Shown here one piece after another: positions 1-10,102 of a DNA stretch of 64,000 bases. Every line of letters starts with the position of its first letter. The first letter of the stretch is position 1. The notes under the pieces are model-generated. The model saw nothing but the letters and a program-made list of their open reading frames with translations, ran no database searches and had not been told where the DNA came from. The stretch is from Pectobacterium polaris. Its GTDB lineage: Bacteria; Pseudomonadota; Gammaproteobacteria; Enterobacterales; Enterobacteriaceae. The stretch is from positions 3,286,001-3,350,000 of the forward strand of contig NZ_CP017481.1 in NCBI RefSeq assembly GCF_002307355.1, written 5' to 3'. The position numbers were made by a program, and so were the translations under genes.

Positions 1-68
1 AATTAAGGTGTTGAGATGAGACGAATTTCGTCTCTGTGGGCCTTTTAAGGGTTTTTTAAAATAAATGC

Positions 69-97
69 TTGCTAAAGATATTGATACATGAGTTAAT
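69..97 (+). promoter_or_regulatory. Sigma70-type promoter of the cold-shock gene
   Basis: TTGCTA at 69-74 and GTTAAT at 92-97 are separated by exactly 17 bp. The predicted start near 104 gives a leader of about 160 nt, the same size as the E. coli cspA leader. The sequence after the -10 (CGGTTTGA) also resembles the E. coli cspA start region as I remember it. Confidence 0.65.
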
Positions 98-102
98 GAC
101 TC

Positions 103-266
103 GTCGGTTTGATTCGCAGACGTAAAAAGCAGTTTAGTAAAGCAGTTCTCATTTCAAAGTGTTATCCATAGATATCCCTTCTTTTGAGCCTCCTTATCGT
201 TGCTAATTAAATTCTGTGCACAGGCCCTATTTGCCGGAAGGCGCTATACAAATTAAGGTAATTTCT
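103..266 (+). promoter_or_regulatory. cspA-type cold-shock mRNA leader (cold box / thermosensor)
   Basis: The long untranslated leader carries a cold-box-like start (CGGTTTGATTCGCAGACG) and an AAAGCAG element. Near the gene is a GCCNTATNNGCCGGAAGGC-like stem, followed by AAGGTAAT before the ATG. These elements occur in the same order in E. coli cspA. In that family the leader folds into a cold-stabilised structure that exposes the ribosome site at low temperature. Cold induction here is inferred from resemblance. Confidence 0.65.
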
Positions 267-479
267 ATGTCTAATAAAATGACTGGTTTAGTAAAATGGT
301 TTGACGCTGGTAAAGGTTTTGGTTTCATTACTCCTGACAACGGCAGCAAAGATGTATTCGTACATTTCTCTGCTATTCAGAGCAACGATTTCAAAACTCT
401 GGACGAAGGCCAAAAGGTTGAGTTCACTATTGAAAATGGCCAGAAAGGCCCATCAGCTGGCAACGTTGTCGCGCTGTAA
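267..479 (+). CDS. CspA-family cold-shock protein, 70 aa
   Basis: This is a single cold-shock domain RNA chaperone. It has RNP1 (KGFGFI, about residues 15-20) and RNP2 (VFVHF, about 27-31), which bind single-stranded RNA or DNA and melt secondary structure. The start ATG at 267 follows AAGGTAAT and matches the family's MSNKMTG start; upstream in-frame codons lie in the leader and were not used. It resembles E. coli CspG/CspA more than CspC or CspE, and the long leader agrees with a cold-inducible paralogue. The exact paralogue cannot be assigned by eye. Confidence 0.93.
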   Translation: MSNKMTGLVKWFDAGKGFGFITPDNGSKDVFVHFSAIQSNDFKTLDEGQKVEFTIENGQKGPSAGNVVAL

Positions 480-567
480 TAGCCGCGCCATAATAGCCAA
501 ATGAATTAATGTTTCTCTTGCGATAGCGATGATGGTTTAATCCGGAGCGGTCAAGAAAAGCACTCAG

Positions 568-596
568 AACCCCTAGCGTAAAGCTGGGGGTTTTTG
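568..596 (+). terminator. Rho-independent terminator after the csp gene
   Basis: The stem AACCCCTAGC / GCTGGGGGTT is followed by TTTTT, about 90 nt after the stop codon. Confidence 0.8.
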
Positions 597-696
597 TTTA
601 TCTATCAATCATAGAAAATTACAGCGGCTTTTATCTTCCAACTTGGCCAGAATAGCCGGACTATCTATCTTAATCGCGCATGTTCTTATGAGATAG

Positions 697-999
697 CTAA
701 AATCGCTTTGCTTTAATTGGAGGAAAGCGTGAGTCGTTTTCGCAAGGAATCCCATCACGGTCGCCATCCATTTTGGTATCAGGACAGTTTTGAATGAAAA
801 AATAGGCCTCATCTCTAGAGTCCATCTGGCTACAATACTGCCTGCCGTCACAAACAAATCGATTTTTTTCTTGTTTTCGATCTTCTGTCTTTGTTTTTTC
901 CGTTCTCTGACTATCATGATCATAAGGATAGGACGATGCTGGCTGAATAGTAAAAAAGAATGCTGTAGATAGTAGAATAACGAAGAGTTTCCGTTTCAT
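697..999 (-). CDS. Exported excalibur-domain protein
   Basis: The 100-aa protein starts with a signal peptide (MKRKLFVILLSTAFFF..., about residues 1-24), then a charged K/E/R/Q-rich stretch. The C-terminus is an excalibur domain: a C-x-D-x-(R/K)-x-x-C-S-x-M pattern, then DGDRDGIPCE (about 80-90). That DxDxDGxxCE signature is the calcium-binding loop of the family, and three or four conserved cysteines suggest disulphides. It probably acts in the periplasm or outside the cell; function is unknown. A start 12 nt further upstream is possible, but the ATG at 999 has a GGA motif at proper distance. It is a single-gene unit between two opposite-strand genes. Confidence 0.7.
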   Translation of the reverse strand: MKRKLFVILLSTAFFFTIQPASSYPYDHDSQRTEKTKTEDRKQEKNRFVCDGRQYCSQMDSRDEAYFFIQNCPDTKMDGDRDGIPCENDSRFPPIKAKRF

Positions 1000-1236
1000 C
1001 GAAATATCCATGAAAGAATTGTATAAAGTAAGCCTATCATCCTTACTGGAGCATAAAGATTAATAATTCTTCATTATCAACGTAAAGGTTGTGATGAAAA
1101 CCTCATTGGTGCTGTTTAAAAAGTAATCTTTTTCTGTGAAAAAGCGCTTTCGCGAGCTGTGTTTCTTTCCAAAGTTGTCTCTCGTTCTAAAAATTATCGA
1201 CTAAATTGATAGAATACGACGTAATGGGAGGAAACG

Positions 1237-1383
1237 ATGACTGAGAAAAATACGGGTACTAAACACAAGGATGAAAATGACCATCCAGCAAAAGGTGCAC
1301 CTAAAGATCAGGGGGAGATTCCGCGCAAACGTGATGACAGCAAGGATGATGTCGATGATCCGTTTGATGCGAATAAGGATTAA
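1237..1383 (+). CDS. Small, highly charged hypothetical protein (48 aa)
   Basis: The frame opens with ATG after a strong GGGAGG ribosome site at 1226-1231 and encodes a Lys/Asp/Glu-rich, hydrophilic, apparently disordered peptide (MTEKNTGTKHKDENDHPAKG...). The C-terminus is acidic (DDVDDPFDANKD). There are no membrane segments or cysteines. The good ribosome site and biased composition suggest a real gene of the small stress or conserved hypothetical kind found in enterobacteria. I do not recognise a named family. Confidence 0.6.
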   Translation: MTEKNTGTKHKDENDHPAKGAPKDQGEIPRKRDDSKDDVDDPFDANKD

Positions 1384-1425
1384 TAGGTTGGCGACAGGTT
1401 TCTGTCGCCAATATGTAGCGAAAAG

Positions 1426-1908
1426 TTAGTGCGCTTTAGGCGCGACGGTAACCGATGCATCGGGGGTGAAATAATCGCTATCATCCACAATTGGAATATA
1501 AATCCTGACCCATTCAGTCCCTTCAACCATCTCCCAGCTATGTCCTTCTCCCTGTGTATCGGCGGCAATCAAGACGGTTCCAGGAGAAAGCAGAAAAGTG
1601 GAACCATCGCTAACCCGAAATTTCAACGTGCCTTTCAGCGTGATGACATATTGTTTGCGCGGTGCCGGGTGAACGTTCATCTCCCACGCTTCCGTGGAAT
1701 TACTGAGCCAAAATTTTTGTGCAGTGATTTTTTCCAGTGTAGGCACGCTGCCTGTGACGAAGGCTGAGTGATTATCTTGTGTATTGATGAGTTTGATAGC
1801 CGGTATCCGGGTTTCCTCTGTCTGCGTCGAAGAGGACGTTGCGGAATAAGCCGTAACGGAAAACCATAATCCGGCAAGCGCCAGAAGAAAACGCGATGTC
1901 TTTTTCAT
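1426..1908 (-). CDS. Exported cupin-domain protein
   Basis: The 160-aa protein has a signal peptide (about 1-22, ending TAYSA) and a single small cupin barrel. Visible cupin features are the HPAPRKQYVITLKG stretch (about 81-94, metal-ligand-like His plus the conserved beta-strand motif) and the later strand with SPGTVLIAADT and GEGHSW (about 108-126). Similar proteins are annotated only as cupin-domain proteins, and substrate and metal are unknown. The ribosome site upstream of the ATG is weak (GGAT). It is transcribed alone and convergent with the small charged ORF. Confidence 0.7.
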   Translation of the reverse strand: MKKTSRFLLALAGLWFSVTAYSATSSSTQTEETRIPAIKLINTQDNHSAFVTGSVPTLEKITAQKFWLSNSTEAWEMNVHPAPRKQYVITLKGTLKFRVSDGSTFLLSPGTVLIAADTQGEGHSWEMVEGTEWVRIYIPIVDDSDYFTPDASVTVAPKAH

Positions 1909-2143
1909 TTAAATAAAATCCATATTATCTATGCCCGATAAGCAGGCAACCCTATATATGTCAGCCGTCTCTGTGTACGTCTTACAACGTCGGGGATGGT
2001 ACTGCTGGGGGAGATCCTTCACCAGATGGTTAAAGCAATCGCACTGATTGGTATCTCGCTTGATTTGTTTATATTTTATTCGCTCCAGTTCCGCAGTAGG
2101 ATGAAATAGGTGAAGCGTAAATCAGTAGATGAAGGGAAGATAG

Positions 2144-3211
2144 ATGCAGATTTCAGCCAGTCGTCTGATGGCGATGATACAAATCGTATTGCAAAAGGCA
2201 GGATGTGAAGAAAACGAAGCTCGAATTGTCGCCGAACACCTTGTGGATGCAAACCTGAAAGGGCATGACAGCCACGGTGTGGGGATGTTGCCACACTATG
2301 TGGCGTTCATCGGGAAAGGTATTATGCATCCGAATACACCCGCGCGTTTAGTGCGTGACAGCGGAGCTGTGCTGCAATTTACTGGCGATCGCGGTTTTGG
2401 TCAGCGTACGGGCAAAGAAGCAATGCAGGCGGCTATTGATCGAGTGAAAACGACGGGTGTGTGTTTAATGACGTTGTCGTCTACCTGCCATTTGGGACGC
2501 ATCGGCACCTATGGAGAAATGGCGGCGGACGCCGGGCTCGTATCGATACACTTCGTCAACGTTAACGATCTCGACCCTATTGTGGCTCCTTGGTGTGGCA
2601 GTGAAGCCCGTTTCGGAACGAACCCTATCTGCATTGCGTTCCCGCCAACGGAGCATAACGCAGCCTTTGTGCTGGATTTCGCCACCAGCGTGGTTGCGCT
2701 GGGGAAAACCCGCGTCGCGTATCTGGCGGGCAAAACGTTTGATGAAGAGGTCATGTTAGATTGCCACGGTGTTTCCACTAACGATCCGAAAGTCATGTGG
2801 GAAGGTGAAAAACACGGTGCCTTGAAACCCATTGCGAAACATAAAGGTGGTGGGTTGATTTTAGCGGCTGAAATGCTGGCGGGGTTGTTGTCGGGCGGCG
2901 GAACGATTCAACCGGAGAACGCACGTCAGGGAGCAATAGTGAATAACATGACGACGATTGTTATCGATCCCGCCAGTATGGTTTCTATGGTGTGGTTGCA
3001 GAAAGAATATGATGCGATGCTGGATTACGTCCGCACGTCAACGGCTCCCGATCCGACACAGCCTATTTTAATCGCTGGTGAACCAGAACGTATTTCGCAG
3101 GCGCAACGTAGCGCAGACGGTATTTATTTGTCCGATCAGGAGTGGCAGAAAATCGTGGAGGCGGGAGTTTCTTTGGGGATGAATCCGGCCGAGTTCGCGT
3201 TAATAGCATAA
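2144..3211 (+). CDS. hcxB: Malate/L-lactate dehydrogenase-family oxidoreductase (hydroxycarboxylate dehydrogenase B-like)
   Basis: This 355-aa enzyme belongs to the type-2 malate/L-lactate dehydrogenase family, an NAD(P)H-dependent fold distinct from classical LDH. Family hallmarks are GHDSHGVGMLPHYV (about 39-52, with the catalytic-region His), RFGTNPICIAFP (about 157-168), DFATSVVALGK (about 178-188) and KHKGGGLILAAEML (about 226-239). Length and motif order match E. coli YbiC (HcxB), which reduces 2-oxoacids such as phenylpyruvate or hydroxyphenylpyruvate. Substrate here is inferred from that similarity. The start is supported by GAAGGGAAG upstream. The next gene is 39 bp downstream on the same strand but unrelated in function. 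Confidence 0.82.
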   Translation: MQISASRLMAMIQIVLQKAGCEENEARIVAEHLVDANLKGHDSHGVGMLPHYVAFIGKGIMHPNTPARLVRDSGAVLQFTGDRGFGQRTGKEAMQAAIDRVKTTGVCLMTLSSTCHLGRIGTYGEMAADAGLVSIHFVNVNDLDPIVAPWCGSEARFGTNPICIAFPPTEHNAAFVLDFATSVVALGKTRVAYLAGKTFDEEVMLDCHGVSTNDPKVMWEGEKHGALKPIAKHKGGGLILAAEMLAGLLSGGGTIQPENARQGAIVNNMTTIVIDPASMVSMVWLQKEYDAMLDYVRTSTAPDPTQPILIAGEPERISQAQRSADGIYLSDQEWQKIVEAGVSLGMNPAEFALIA

Positions 3212-3250
3212 TATTATTCAGGAGAAGACAATAATCGGGAGACTAAACGG

Positions 3251-3946
3251 ATGCGGGGATGGGTAATAGTTGTGGCGATATTAGGAGCCTTAGTGGCTCT
3301 GGCACCCTGGATCCAGCGTCAACTCCCGCCTGGTTACGATCCTTTCTCTCCACTGTCCGTTGACGATCCACCCACGTTTATTACTCGGCTGAAAATGAAG
3401 TCTGTCGCTAACGATCCTGAGGCCTGTCTGGCAATATTAAAGCAGGCGCAGGAAAACGGGCGACTGCGATTCTCCGAGGCCAATGATATCAGTGGGCAAT
3501 GTCCGGTAGCATCGCCCGTTCGGGTACAAGGCTTTGGCTCGGTCACGCTCAGTTCCAGTTTTCTTGCCAGTTGCCCACTAGCGCTGAGTAGCACCATGTT
3601 TGTGGCACAGGTCGCAGTGCCGCAGGCGCAATTTCTTGGCACGACTCTAACGCGTATCGACCATATGGGTAGCTACGCCTGTCGGAATATCTACCATCGA
3701 CCGGAAGGGCGATTGAGCGAGCATGCGACGGCAGACGCGTGGGATATTGCCGCTTTTCGTCTCTCTGATGGTCGGCAAGTGAGCGTCCTGAATCAGTGGT
3801 CGACAACGGACGATCGCGGCAGCTATTTGCGTACCACGTTCAGGGAAAGCTGTCGTTTTTTCGGTAACTCGCTGGGGCCGGAATATAACGCCGCACATGC
3901 TAATCACTTTCACTTTGGCATGCGCGGTTTTGGCGTGTGTCGATGA
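3251..3946 (+). CDS. Extensin-like C-terminal domain protein (LAS-peptidase fold)
   Basis: The 231-aa protein has one N-terminal membrane anchor or signal (about 4-20). It is followed by an extensin-like domain with the zinc-peptidase-type motifs S-E-H-A-T-A-D-A-W-D (about 155-164) and A-H-A-N-H-F-H-F (about 215-222). These resemble the SxHxxGxAxD and HxH ligands of D-Ala-D-Ala carboxypeptidases of the M15 type. Four or more cysteines suggest an exported, disulphide-bonded protein acting on cell wall or plant-wall material. Enzymatic activity is inferred. The start follows GGGAG with about 9 nt spacing. Confidence 0.75.
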   Translation: MRGWVIVVAILGALVALAPWIQRQLPPGYDPFSPLSVDDPPTFITRLKMKSVANDPEACLAILKQAQENGRLRFSEANDISGQCPVASPVRVQGFGSVTLSSSFLASCPLALSSTMFVAQVAVPQAQFLGTTLTRIDHMGSYACRNIYHRPEGRLSEHATADAWDIAAFRLSDGRQVSVLNQWSTTDDRGSYLRTTFRESCRFFGNSLGPEYNAAHANHFHFGMRGFGVCR

Positions 3947-3965
3947 AGATACTCAGGCGGGAAAA

Positions 3966-4157
3966 CTAAAAGTCAGCGTACTCCTGAGCAGGGATCCAGA
4001 AGCCGTCAATATACTCTTCGATGGGGAAGCAGCCGGCGCGGCGCAGGCGCTGCTCATCCATCGCTTGCAGGCACTGTGCTTCGGTGTTGTAGGCACCGAC
4101 GACCAAATCGTCGCAGCCATGCCCGAGATAACAAACAAATATCACTAACGCAAACAT
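3966..4157 (-). CDS. yebW: YebW family protein, 63 aa
   Basis: Length and sequence closely match E. coli YebW: an N-terminal hydrophobic segment (MFALVIFVCYL), a conserved C-G-C/E-D-L-V-V pattern, a YNTEAQC motif and a C-terminal DGFWIPAQEY. The start follows GGAGAACGAC. Function is unknown; the N-terminal segment may be a membrane anchor or signal. In E. coli yebW sits near yebS-yebT-rsmF as here. E. coli yebV, which lies between rsmF and yebW there, is not visible in the gap. Confidence 0.85.
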   Translation of the reverse strand: MFALVIFVCYLGHGCDDLVVGAYNTEAQCLQAMDEQRLRRAGCFPIEEYIDGFWIPAQEYADF

Positions 4158-4282
4158 GTCGTTCTCCAGACATTACCGATTTTCTCTATCTGTCAGGATA
4201 ATTGTAGATGAAAATCAGTGAGGAAAGGGAGAACGGGCGGTTCATCAGGTGGTTTTATCGCCACCTGATGCAGAAACCGCAT

Positions 4283-5737
4283 TTATTCTTTAGAAAGAGG
4301 CTGGGCAGGGGATGCGCCATCTCGCACTAAATCGCGTGGCAGGCTGTTTTTTATCCGGCTGCTGATGCGTTTTGCCAGACCGACAGGCGTGTTCTGGTAG
4401 GTTAAAATCAGCTCATCCGCAGCAGGCAGCGGTTCTGGATAGCTGTCTTTACCCTGGAACCACTCGCAGGCGATGCGATCGGTTAGCGCGTAGGCATTCT
4501 TCGCGTTCGGATCGGCCAGCGCGACAATGGCTTCATGCTGCCAGCGGAAACCTTTGGGGAAGCGCTCAGCGAGCTTAAGGCCAATACGTGAGAATCTGAT
4601 ATTGCCAAAAGCGGAGGTCAGCGCCGCAGGGAAGAGCCAGATCTCGCTATCACGCTGCCACAGTTGAAGTAACGTCTCATCCCAGTGAATGCCCTGTTTG
4701 CCTGCTGCCTGTGTGAGTAACGCACTGTCTTTGGGCGGGATCGGGGAGAACGGGAATTTACCGACTTTATAACCTGGACGCGGCAGAGGTGGCACGCTGG
4801 CGGTTTTCCGCAAACGGGCAACAAAGAAGCCTTCGCTGTCATAAATCTGTGGGAAGACGTGCAGGAAGCCTTCTTCGGTTATGGCGCGTTCGGCGTCGGC
4901 GAAGAGATCGTGTAACGATTCAAATTCGCACGCATCAGGAAACTGTGCCTGCAACCAACGGCAGACCTGCTGGTTTTCCTGTCTATTCAGCGTACAGGTG
5001 GAGTAAATCATCACGCCGCCGGGCTTCAGGGCATGGAACGCGCTCAGAATCAGGTCGCGCTGTGTGGCAGCAATATCGGTAATGCTCTCTTGCGACCAGT
5101 GGTTCATCGCCGCGGGATCCTTACGCACCACGCCTTCACCCGAGCACGGCGCATCCAGCAGAATCGCATCAAAATATTCCGGCAGCGCTGCACCGAAAAC
5201 CCGCCCGTCAAAGTGTGTAATCGCCGTATTGCTGACGCCGCAGCGGCTGATGTTGGCGTGCAACACTTTTACCCGGCTGGCTGAATATTCATTGGCGACG
5301 ATAGCCCCTTCATTATTCAGTCGTGCTGCGATTTGCGTCGTTTTGGATCCCGGTGCGGCCGCAACGTCCAAAACTGTTTCCAACGCATCATTACGGTGGA
5401 ACAGGGCGCTGACGGGCAGCATGGAGCTGGCTTCCTGAATATAAAACAGCCCGCTCAGGTGCTCCAGCGTATTACCTAACCGCGTGTTTTCTTCTTCCGC
5501 ATTCAGCAGCCAGAAACCTTCCTGACACCAGGGAATCGGCTCAAGCTGCCAGCCATAAGGCTGCACAAGCTGAAGAAAGGCATCGACGCTGATTTTTAAC
5601 GTATTCACGCGGATGCTCCGGCGCAGCGGACGCTGGCAGGCGGCAATAAAATCCTCCATCGAGAGGGATGAAGGCATGATGTCCCGCATAGTGTCGAGAA
5701 ATTCAGCAGGCAGGTTGGCTGGGGTAAATTTTGCCAC
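4283..5737 (-). CDS. rsmF: 16S rRNA (cytosine-1407 C5)-methyltransferase
   Basis: The 484-aa SAM-dependent enzyme methylates C1407 of 16S rRNA in the 30S subunit. The RsmB/RsmF core is present: motif [11 protein letters not shown] (about 123-132), motif [11 protein letters not shown] (about 193-201, with the release cysteine) and motif VI STCTLN (about 244-249, with the nucleophile cysteine). A C-terminal PUA-like region follows. Length matches E. coli RsmF (479 aa). It lies between yebW and letB, all on the minus strand, as in E. coli. Confidence 0.96.
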   Translation of the reverse strand: MAKFTPANLPAEFLDTMRDIMPSSLSMEDFIAACQRPLRRSIRVNTLKISVDAFLQLVQPYGWQLEPIPWCQEGFWLLNAEEENTRLGNTLEHLSGLFYIQEASSMLPVSALFHRNDALETVLDVAAAPGSKTTQIAARLNNEGAIVANEYSASRVKVLHANISRCGVSNTAITHFDGRVFGAALPEYFDAILLDAPCSGEGVVRKDPAAMNHWSQESITDIAATQRDLILSAFHALKPGGVMIYSTCTLNRQENQQVCRWLQAQFPDACEFESLHDLFADAERAITEEGFLHVFPQIYDSEGFFVARLRKTASVPPLPRPGYKVGKFPFSPIPPKDSALLTQAAGKQGIHWDETLLQLWQRDSEIWLFPAALTSAFGNIRFSRIGLKLAERFPKGFRWQHEAIVALADPNAKNAYALTDRIACEWFQGKDSYPEPLPAADELILTYQNTPVGLAKRISSRIKNSLPRDLVRDGASPAQPLSKE

Positions 5738-5882
5738 GGCGAGGTTCCGTACAGGTTATTCTGTAAAACGAGGGGAAGAAGCGGCGAAGTGTAGCACGGA
5801 TCCTTCATACATCATGTGAAAACGACGAGACGGCGCGTGAAAACGACAGGGCGACCATCGCCGCCCCGTCAGGTGATCAGTG

Positions 5883-8522
5883 TTAATTATTCGGTGTCGG
5901 AATCGCTGTACCCCATTGCCGCCACTCTTTGGGCTCTTCGTTCCTCAGCAGGAAATGCTTTCCTTCCTGTGCTTTGGGGGCGAGAGGCGTGCTGGGGGGC
6001 GTGGCAAACGCGATACCGCCGCGAATGAACTGCTGGAAGGTTCCGCTCTTGATGACGCCGCCAACCAATCCGAATTCCAGGTTGTAACCTGAAGCCTGCC
6101 AGAAGACGGAATTATCGCGCACCAGATGTTGATAGCGTTTGCTGATGCGTAGCGACACGGCGATACGATCGGAGAGCGTGCCCAGCGACAGCCCGGTTAC
6201 CGTACCGACTTCAATGCCGCGGAACAGCACTGGCGTACCAACCTGCAACGCGCCCGCTTCCGGCGCATCAACGCTGATATTCAAGCCGTCCTGATAGCGA
6301 GAGTCGGAGATGGTGGCTTGTTGCAGCTCAAAACTCCGCGTTACGCTGCCATTACCCGGTTCGACGTTGATATAAGGCTGGAATAGCGTCTCCAGATGAT
6401 TCACGCCGGCGGCGGAAATTTCTGGTGTGACGACGGAAAAACGCGTCCCGGAACGGGCGAAGTTACGCACGTATTCAGGGTAGAGGACGGCCTGCACCAG
6501 CACTTCATTACGCTGCTCGGACAGTTTCAGCGAATCCAACTGACCGATATCGATTCCTAGATAGCGGATCGGCATGCCCGGCGCGAGTTTACTGGCATCG
6601 TAGGTGCGCAGAATGATGCGACTCCCCACGGCGCGCGCCGCCGTTTCGTTGTTATACAGGACGCGTTTCCCGCCTTTAATTTCTGGAGCACCTTCCAGAT
6701 TATCAAAACTGATTGCCCCTTTAAGCGCTCGGTTCAGCGGGGAGGCCTGCACGGTCAGGCCCGACGTATTCAACTGCACACGGGCTCCACCTTCTGCCCA
6801 GAACACGCTGTTTTCCGTCAGCAGCTTGCGGTGTTCGGGACGAATATAAACGTCAACCTCAAAGGTATCCGCCTTCGGCCGCACCCGCATTATTTCGCCC
6901 ACCTGGAACTTACGGTACAGCACGATGGAGCCGTCCTGAATATCCGGCAGGCTGTCGGTCACTAAGGTGAGCGTCGGGGAAGGCGTGGCACCGCGAATGC
7001 CTTCCTCGGCTTTTTCGAGATCGCTGAACAGCGGGTAACGTGTCTGAACGTCACCTTTGCTGCCCGGTAAAACCTGAATACCGCCGCTGACCCATTCTTG
7101 CGCGCTGGCACCCAACACTTGAATCCCATCCAGCCCCATCTTCACATTCACACGGCTGTTCACGATGAATTTGCTGTCGCGGTGTAATAACTGGCGATAT
7201 CGCGGCTCGATCACCAAAAGGAAGCTGACACCCTGTTCGTCCAGCGTGCGTTTCACGACCTGTCCAACTTGGACACCATGCAGCAGCACAGGTTGACCGC
7301 TATCAATCCCATAGCTTTGTGCTGCCGTGAGCTGAATAGAAAGCGCGCCGGGCTGGGTGAGCTGCTGCTGCCCGCTATCCAGCACGTCAAAATGTTGGCG
7401 CGGTTCGCCTTCGCCGGGGATGAGCGTCAGCGTTGGGCCGCTCAGCAGACGTGAAACATTCAGGTCACTGAGCGAAAGCTGGGGCTTGCTGAGTTCGATT
7501 CGTGTGCCTTCACGCATCAGCGAAACCACGGCAGGATCGATGATGAGTTCTCCACTGACCTTGCCGTCATCTGGGTTCAACGTGATTTTATTCAGCGTGC
7601 CGACTTCTAGCCCCTGATACATCAGCGGGGTGCGGCCTTCAGATAGGCTGTCGCCGGAAGGTAAATCTAGCGTGATTTTCACACCGCGCTGGCTTTGCGC
7701 CAGATCGGGATAGAGGCGGTAGGATTGTTCGGCACCCGCATTCTCGCTCTCTTCCGGTGAATCGAACGCGATCGCACCGTTAACCAATGCTGCCAGATTC
7801 TCCATTTCAATTTTTGCGCCGCTGACGCTAATGTCCGCATTAAAGCCAGACACGTTCCAGAAGCGGCTATTTTTCTTCACCAGATGGGTAAAGCGACGTT
7901 CAACCAGCACGTCAATCATCACACCGTGGCTATCTTGGGAAACGGTGTAATCGTAGACTTTTCCCACCGGGATTTTACGGTAGTAAACCAGCGAACCGGT
8001 ATTCAGTGAACCGAGATCGTCTGCATGGAGATGAATCAGCAGTTCCCCGGTATTCACGCGGTATTTGGGCTGCGTATCCAGCGCTGAAAAGCGCTCTTGT
8101 GGCTCGCCGGAACCGGGCATCATGCCGATGTAGTTACCGCCCACCAGCGCATCCAGCCCTGACACCCCAGCGAGAGACGCTTTCGGGGTAACCAGCCAGA
8201 ACTGCGTGCCGCTGCGCAACGCTTCCTTCATGTCGCTTTTGATACTGGCTTCGACCTGAATGGTACGCAGGTCTTCACTCAGCTTGATATTTTGCACGGT
8301 GCCGACTTCCACCCCTTGGTAGCGCACGGGCGTACGTCCGGCGACAATACCGTCAGCGGAGACGAAATCGATAGTGACCGTTGTGCCACGTTCTTGCTGA
8401 TTGGTGTAAATCAGCCAGCCGGCAATCATCAACGCAATCAGCGGCAGCAGCCAAAACGGCGACAGGCGACGCTTGTTCTTCACGGTAGCTTCAGTTGGTG
8501 TCCCAGGCGTATTATCTTGCAT
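5883..8522 (-). CDS. letB: Lipophilic envelope-spanning tunnel protein B (seven MCE domains)
   Basis: The 879-aa protein has a short cytoplasmic N-terminus, one membrane helix (about 23-41) and then repeated MCE/MlaD domains. The recurring strand motif (RYQGVEVGTV, MYQGLEVGTL, LLHGVQVGQV, LYRKFQVGEI, RYLGIDIGQL, LFRGIEVGTV, plus YYRKIPVGKV) can be counted seven times, as in E. coli LetB (YebT/PqiT, 877 aa). In E. coli LetB forms a stacked hexameric tunnel across the periplasm that moves lipids between membranes. It starts 2 nt after letA, so the two are co-transcribed and translationally close. Confidence 0.96.
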   Translation of the reverse strand: MQDNTPGTPTEATVKNKRRLSPFWLLPLIALMIAGWLIYTNQQERGTTVTIDFVSADGIVAGRTPVRYQGVEVGTVQNIKLSEDLRTIQVEASIKSDMKEALRSGTQFWLVTPKASLAGVSGLDALVGGNYIGMMPGSGEPQERFSALDTQPKYRVNTGELLIHLHADDLGSLNTGSLVYYRKIPVGKVYDYTVSQDSHGVMIDVLVERRFTHLVKKNSRFWNVSGFNADISVSGAKIEMENLAALVNGAIAFDSPEESENAGAEQSYRLYPDLAQSQRGVKITLDLPSGDSLSEGRTPLMYQGLEVGTLNKITLNPDDGKVSGELIIDPAVVSLMREGTRIELSKPQLSLSDLNVSRLLSGPTLTLIPGEGEPRQHFDVLDSGQQQLTQPGALSIQLTAAQSYGIDSGQPVLLHGVQVGQVVKRTLDEQGVSFLLVIEPRYRQLLHRDSKFIVNSRVNVKMGLDGIQVLGASAQEWVSGGIQVLPGSKGDVQTRYPLFSDLEKAEEGIRGATPSPTLTLVTDSLPDIQDGSIVLYRKFQVGEIMRVRPKADTFEVDVYIRPEHRKLLTENSVFWAEGGARVQLNTSGLTVQASPLNRALKGAISFDNLEGAPEIKGGKRVLYNNETAARAVGSRIILRTYDASKLAPGMPIRYLGIDIGQLDSLKLSEQRNEVLVQAVLYPEYVRNFARSGTRFSVVTPEISAAGVNHLETLFQPYINVEPGNGSVTRSFELQQATISDSRYQDGLNISVDAPEAGALQVGTPVLFRGIEVGTVTGLSLGTLSDRIAVSLRISKRYQHLVRDNSVFWQASGYNLEFGLVGGVIKSGTFQQFIRGGIAFATPPSTPLAPKAQEGKHFLLRNEEPKEWRQWGTAIPTPNN

Positions 8523-8524
8523 TG

Positions 8525-9805
8525 TTATTCCACATCAGTGTTATCCCACATCAGTCGACTATCCAGCCATTCAACGGCAAGGATAGTGAGAATCACCGCT
8601 GCGCCAAAGTAAAAGGCAGCAGGCCCCATGGTGAAAGCGAGTAATTGATCGCGGTTGACGAGTGACATCGTCAGCGCAATCACAAATAAATCGAGCATGG
8701 ACCAGCGACCGATCCAACGGATCACGCGCAGCATCTTCATGCGCATCATTATGTTGCCTTCTGATCGGAGATGGATACTCACCAGCAGCCCGAACAGCAC
8801 AATAACCTTAGTAAACGGCACTAGAATACTGGCGATAAAGACCACCAGCGCGATCGGAACATTGCCTGACGCAAGCGAAAGAATACCGGAAAAAATCGTG
8901 TCCTCCGTACGTGCACCGTTGACATAAATAATCGATATGGGCAACAGGTTGGCGGGGAACAGTAAAATTATAGAAGCAATGAGCGCTGCCCAGGATTTTT
9001 GCAGGCTTTGCCGCTGGCGCAAGCGAAGCGGAATATGGCAACGGGGGCAACGACCTCGGTTGTCGGGAGAACTGGTGAAATGGCAGGAAAGGCAGATTCG
9101 ATAGCGATCCGGCGAAATCAACGGCCTCATGCGCGGATAAAACCGCTGCCAAAGCTGGTCGGTATTTAAGTGAATCAGCGTCAACAGGCTTAAGATCATC
9201 AGTGCCAGAAAGGCGACGAGCCCGATTCCCGCCTGAACATCCGCGAATTCACGGACTTTGATTGCGGCAACGGCCATTCCGACCAGATAGATATCCAGCA
9301 TCATCCACTCTTTTAGCCGTTGCAACATGAGGAGGATGGGCCGCAGATTCATCCCGATTCGGGGAGCAAAGAACAGGTATAACAGAGAAAAAACCAGCGT
9401 GAGTGGGGCACCAACCGTACAGAAAGCAACCATGCTTGCCGTGAGCGGATGCCCCTGCCGGGTGATTTGCCAAATGCCTTCGAACAGGCTGGCATTGATG
9501 GTAACCCCCAGCAGGCGAATACTGATCAACGGCTCGGTGAAGGCAAACGGCATCAGGACCAACATGGCAACCGCCATCGCCGCCAGTCGAGAAATAGTCC
9601 AGTCTCTGCCTGAACTGACTTTGGCATCACAACGTGGGCAGTTGGCTGTCTGGGTTCGCTTCAACTGCGGAAGCGCAAAAAAGGCATCGCACTCTGGGCA
9701 GCGATGATAGCGATCTATGGTAGACGCGGTGTTTTTCGCACCACCCGTTAACGGTGGTCGGGGGGAGGAAAACGGTGCAGGACTGACTATATTATGTATT
9801 TTCAT
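8525..9805 (-). CDS. letA: PqiA-family inner-membrane protein LetA
   Basis: The 426-aa polytopic protein is the inner-membrane partner of LetB. It carries two zinc-ribbon-like cysteine sets (C-P-E-C...C-P-R-C near residues 30-65 and C-L-S-C...C-P-R-C near 240-265), each followed by a block of membrane helices, the PqiA-family layout. I chose ATG 9805, preceded by AGGAAAG; it gives a length matching E. coli YebS (427 aa). The longer frame opening at 9901 lacks a good ribosome site and family support. It heads the letA-letB operon. Confidence 0.93.
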   Translation of the reverse strand: MKIHNIVSPAPFSSPRPPLTGGAKNTASTIDRYHRCPECDAFFALPQLKRTQTANCPRCDAKVSSGRDWTISRLAAMAVAMLVLMPFAFTEPLISIRLLGVTINASLFEGIWQITRQGHPLTASMVAFCTVGAPLTLVFSLLYLFFAPRIGMNLRPILLMLQRLKEWMMLDIYLVGMAVAAIKVREFADVQAGIGLVAFLALMILSLLTLIHLNTDQLWQRFYPRMRPLISPDRYRICLSCHFTSSPDNRGRCPRCHIPLRLRQRQSLQKSWAALIASIILLFPANLLPISIIYVNGARTEDTIFSGILSLASGNVPIALVVFIASILVPFTKVIVLFGLLVSIHLRSEGNIMMRMKMLRVIRWIGRWSMLDLFVIALTMSLVNRDQLLAFTMGPAAFYFGAAVILTILAVEWLDSRLMWDNTDVE

Positions 9806-10102
9806 CTTTCCTGCGATCCGGTAAAAGGTGTTAAGTCCACGATGGATAACGTATTCACAGCTATTCAGTGTAACTGAAGGCTCACTGAATGATAAATTCA
9901 TAATAAGGCTCTGATCTCTGCCCGATATTATTTTACAGGTGGAAATAGCATGATATGCACGACAGCGATACAGTAAAGCGGATGATTCTTCGCGCGAAGG
10001 CGCGAATCTTATGGCATTCTGTAACCGATGCTAGTGCAGTCTGTGTGGAAACTGTTCGCACTGTTTTGAAAAGACAACAATATACTTTATGAATAAACAA
10101 GC

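Noticed and set aside
18..34. GAGACGA ATT TCGTCTC hairpin at the window start
   Set aside because: A perfect palindrome, perhaps the tail of an upstream gene's terminator, but no T run follows and the upstream gene is not in view.
9805..9901. A longer LetA starting at 9901
   Set aside because: No good ribosome site and extra residues not seen in the family. ATG 9805 has AGGA and gives the expected length.
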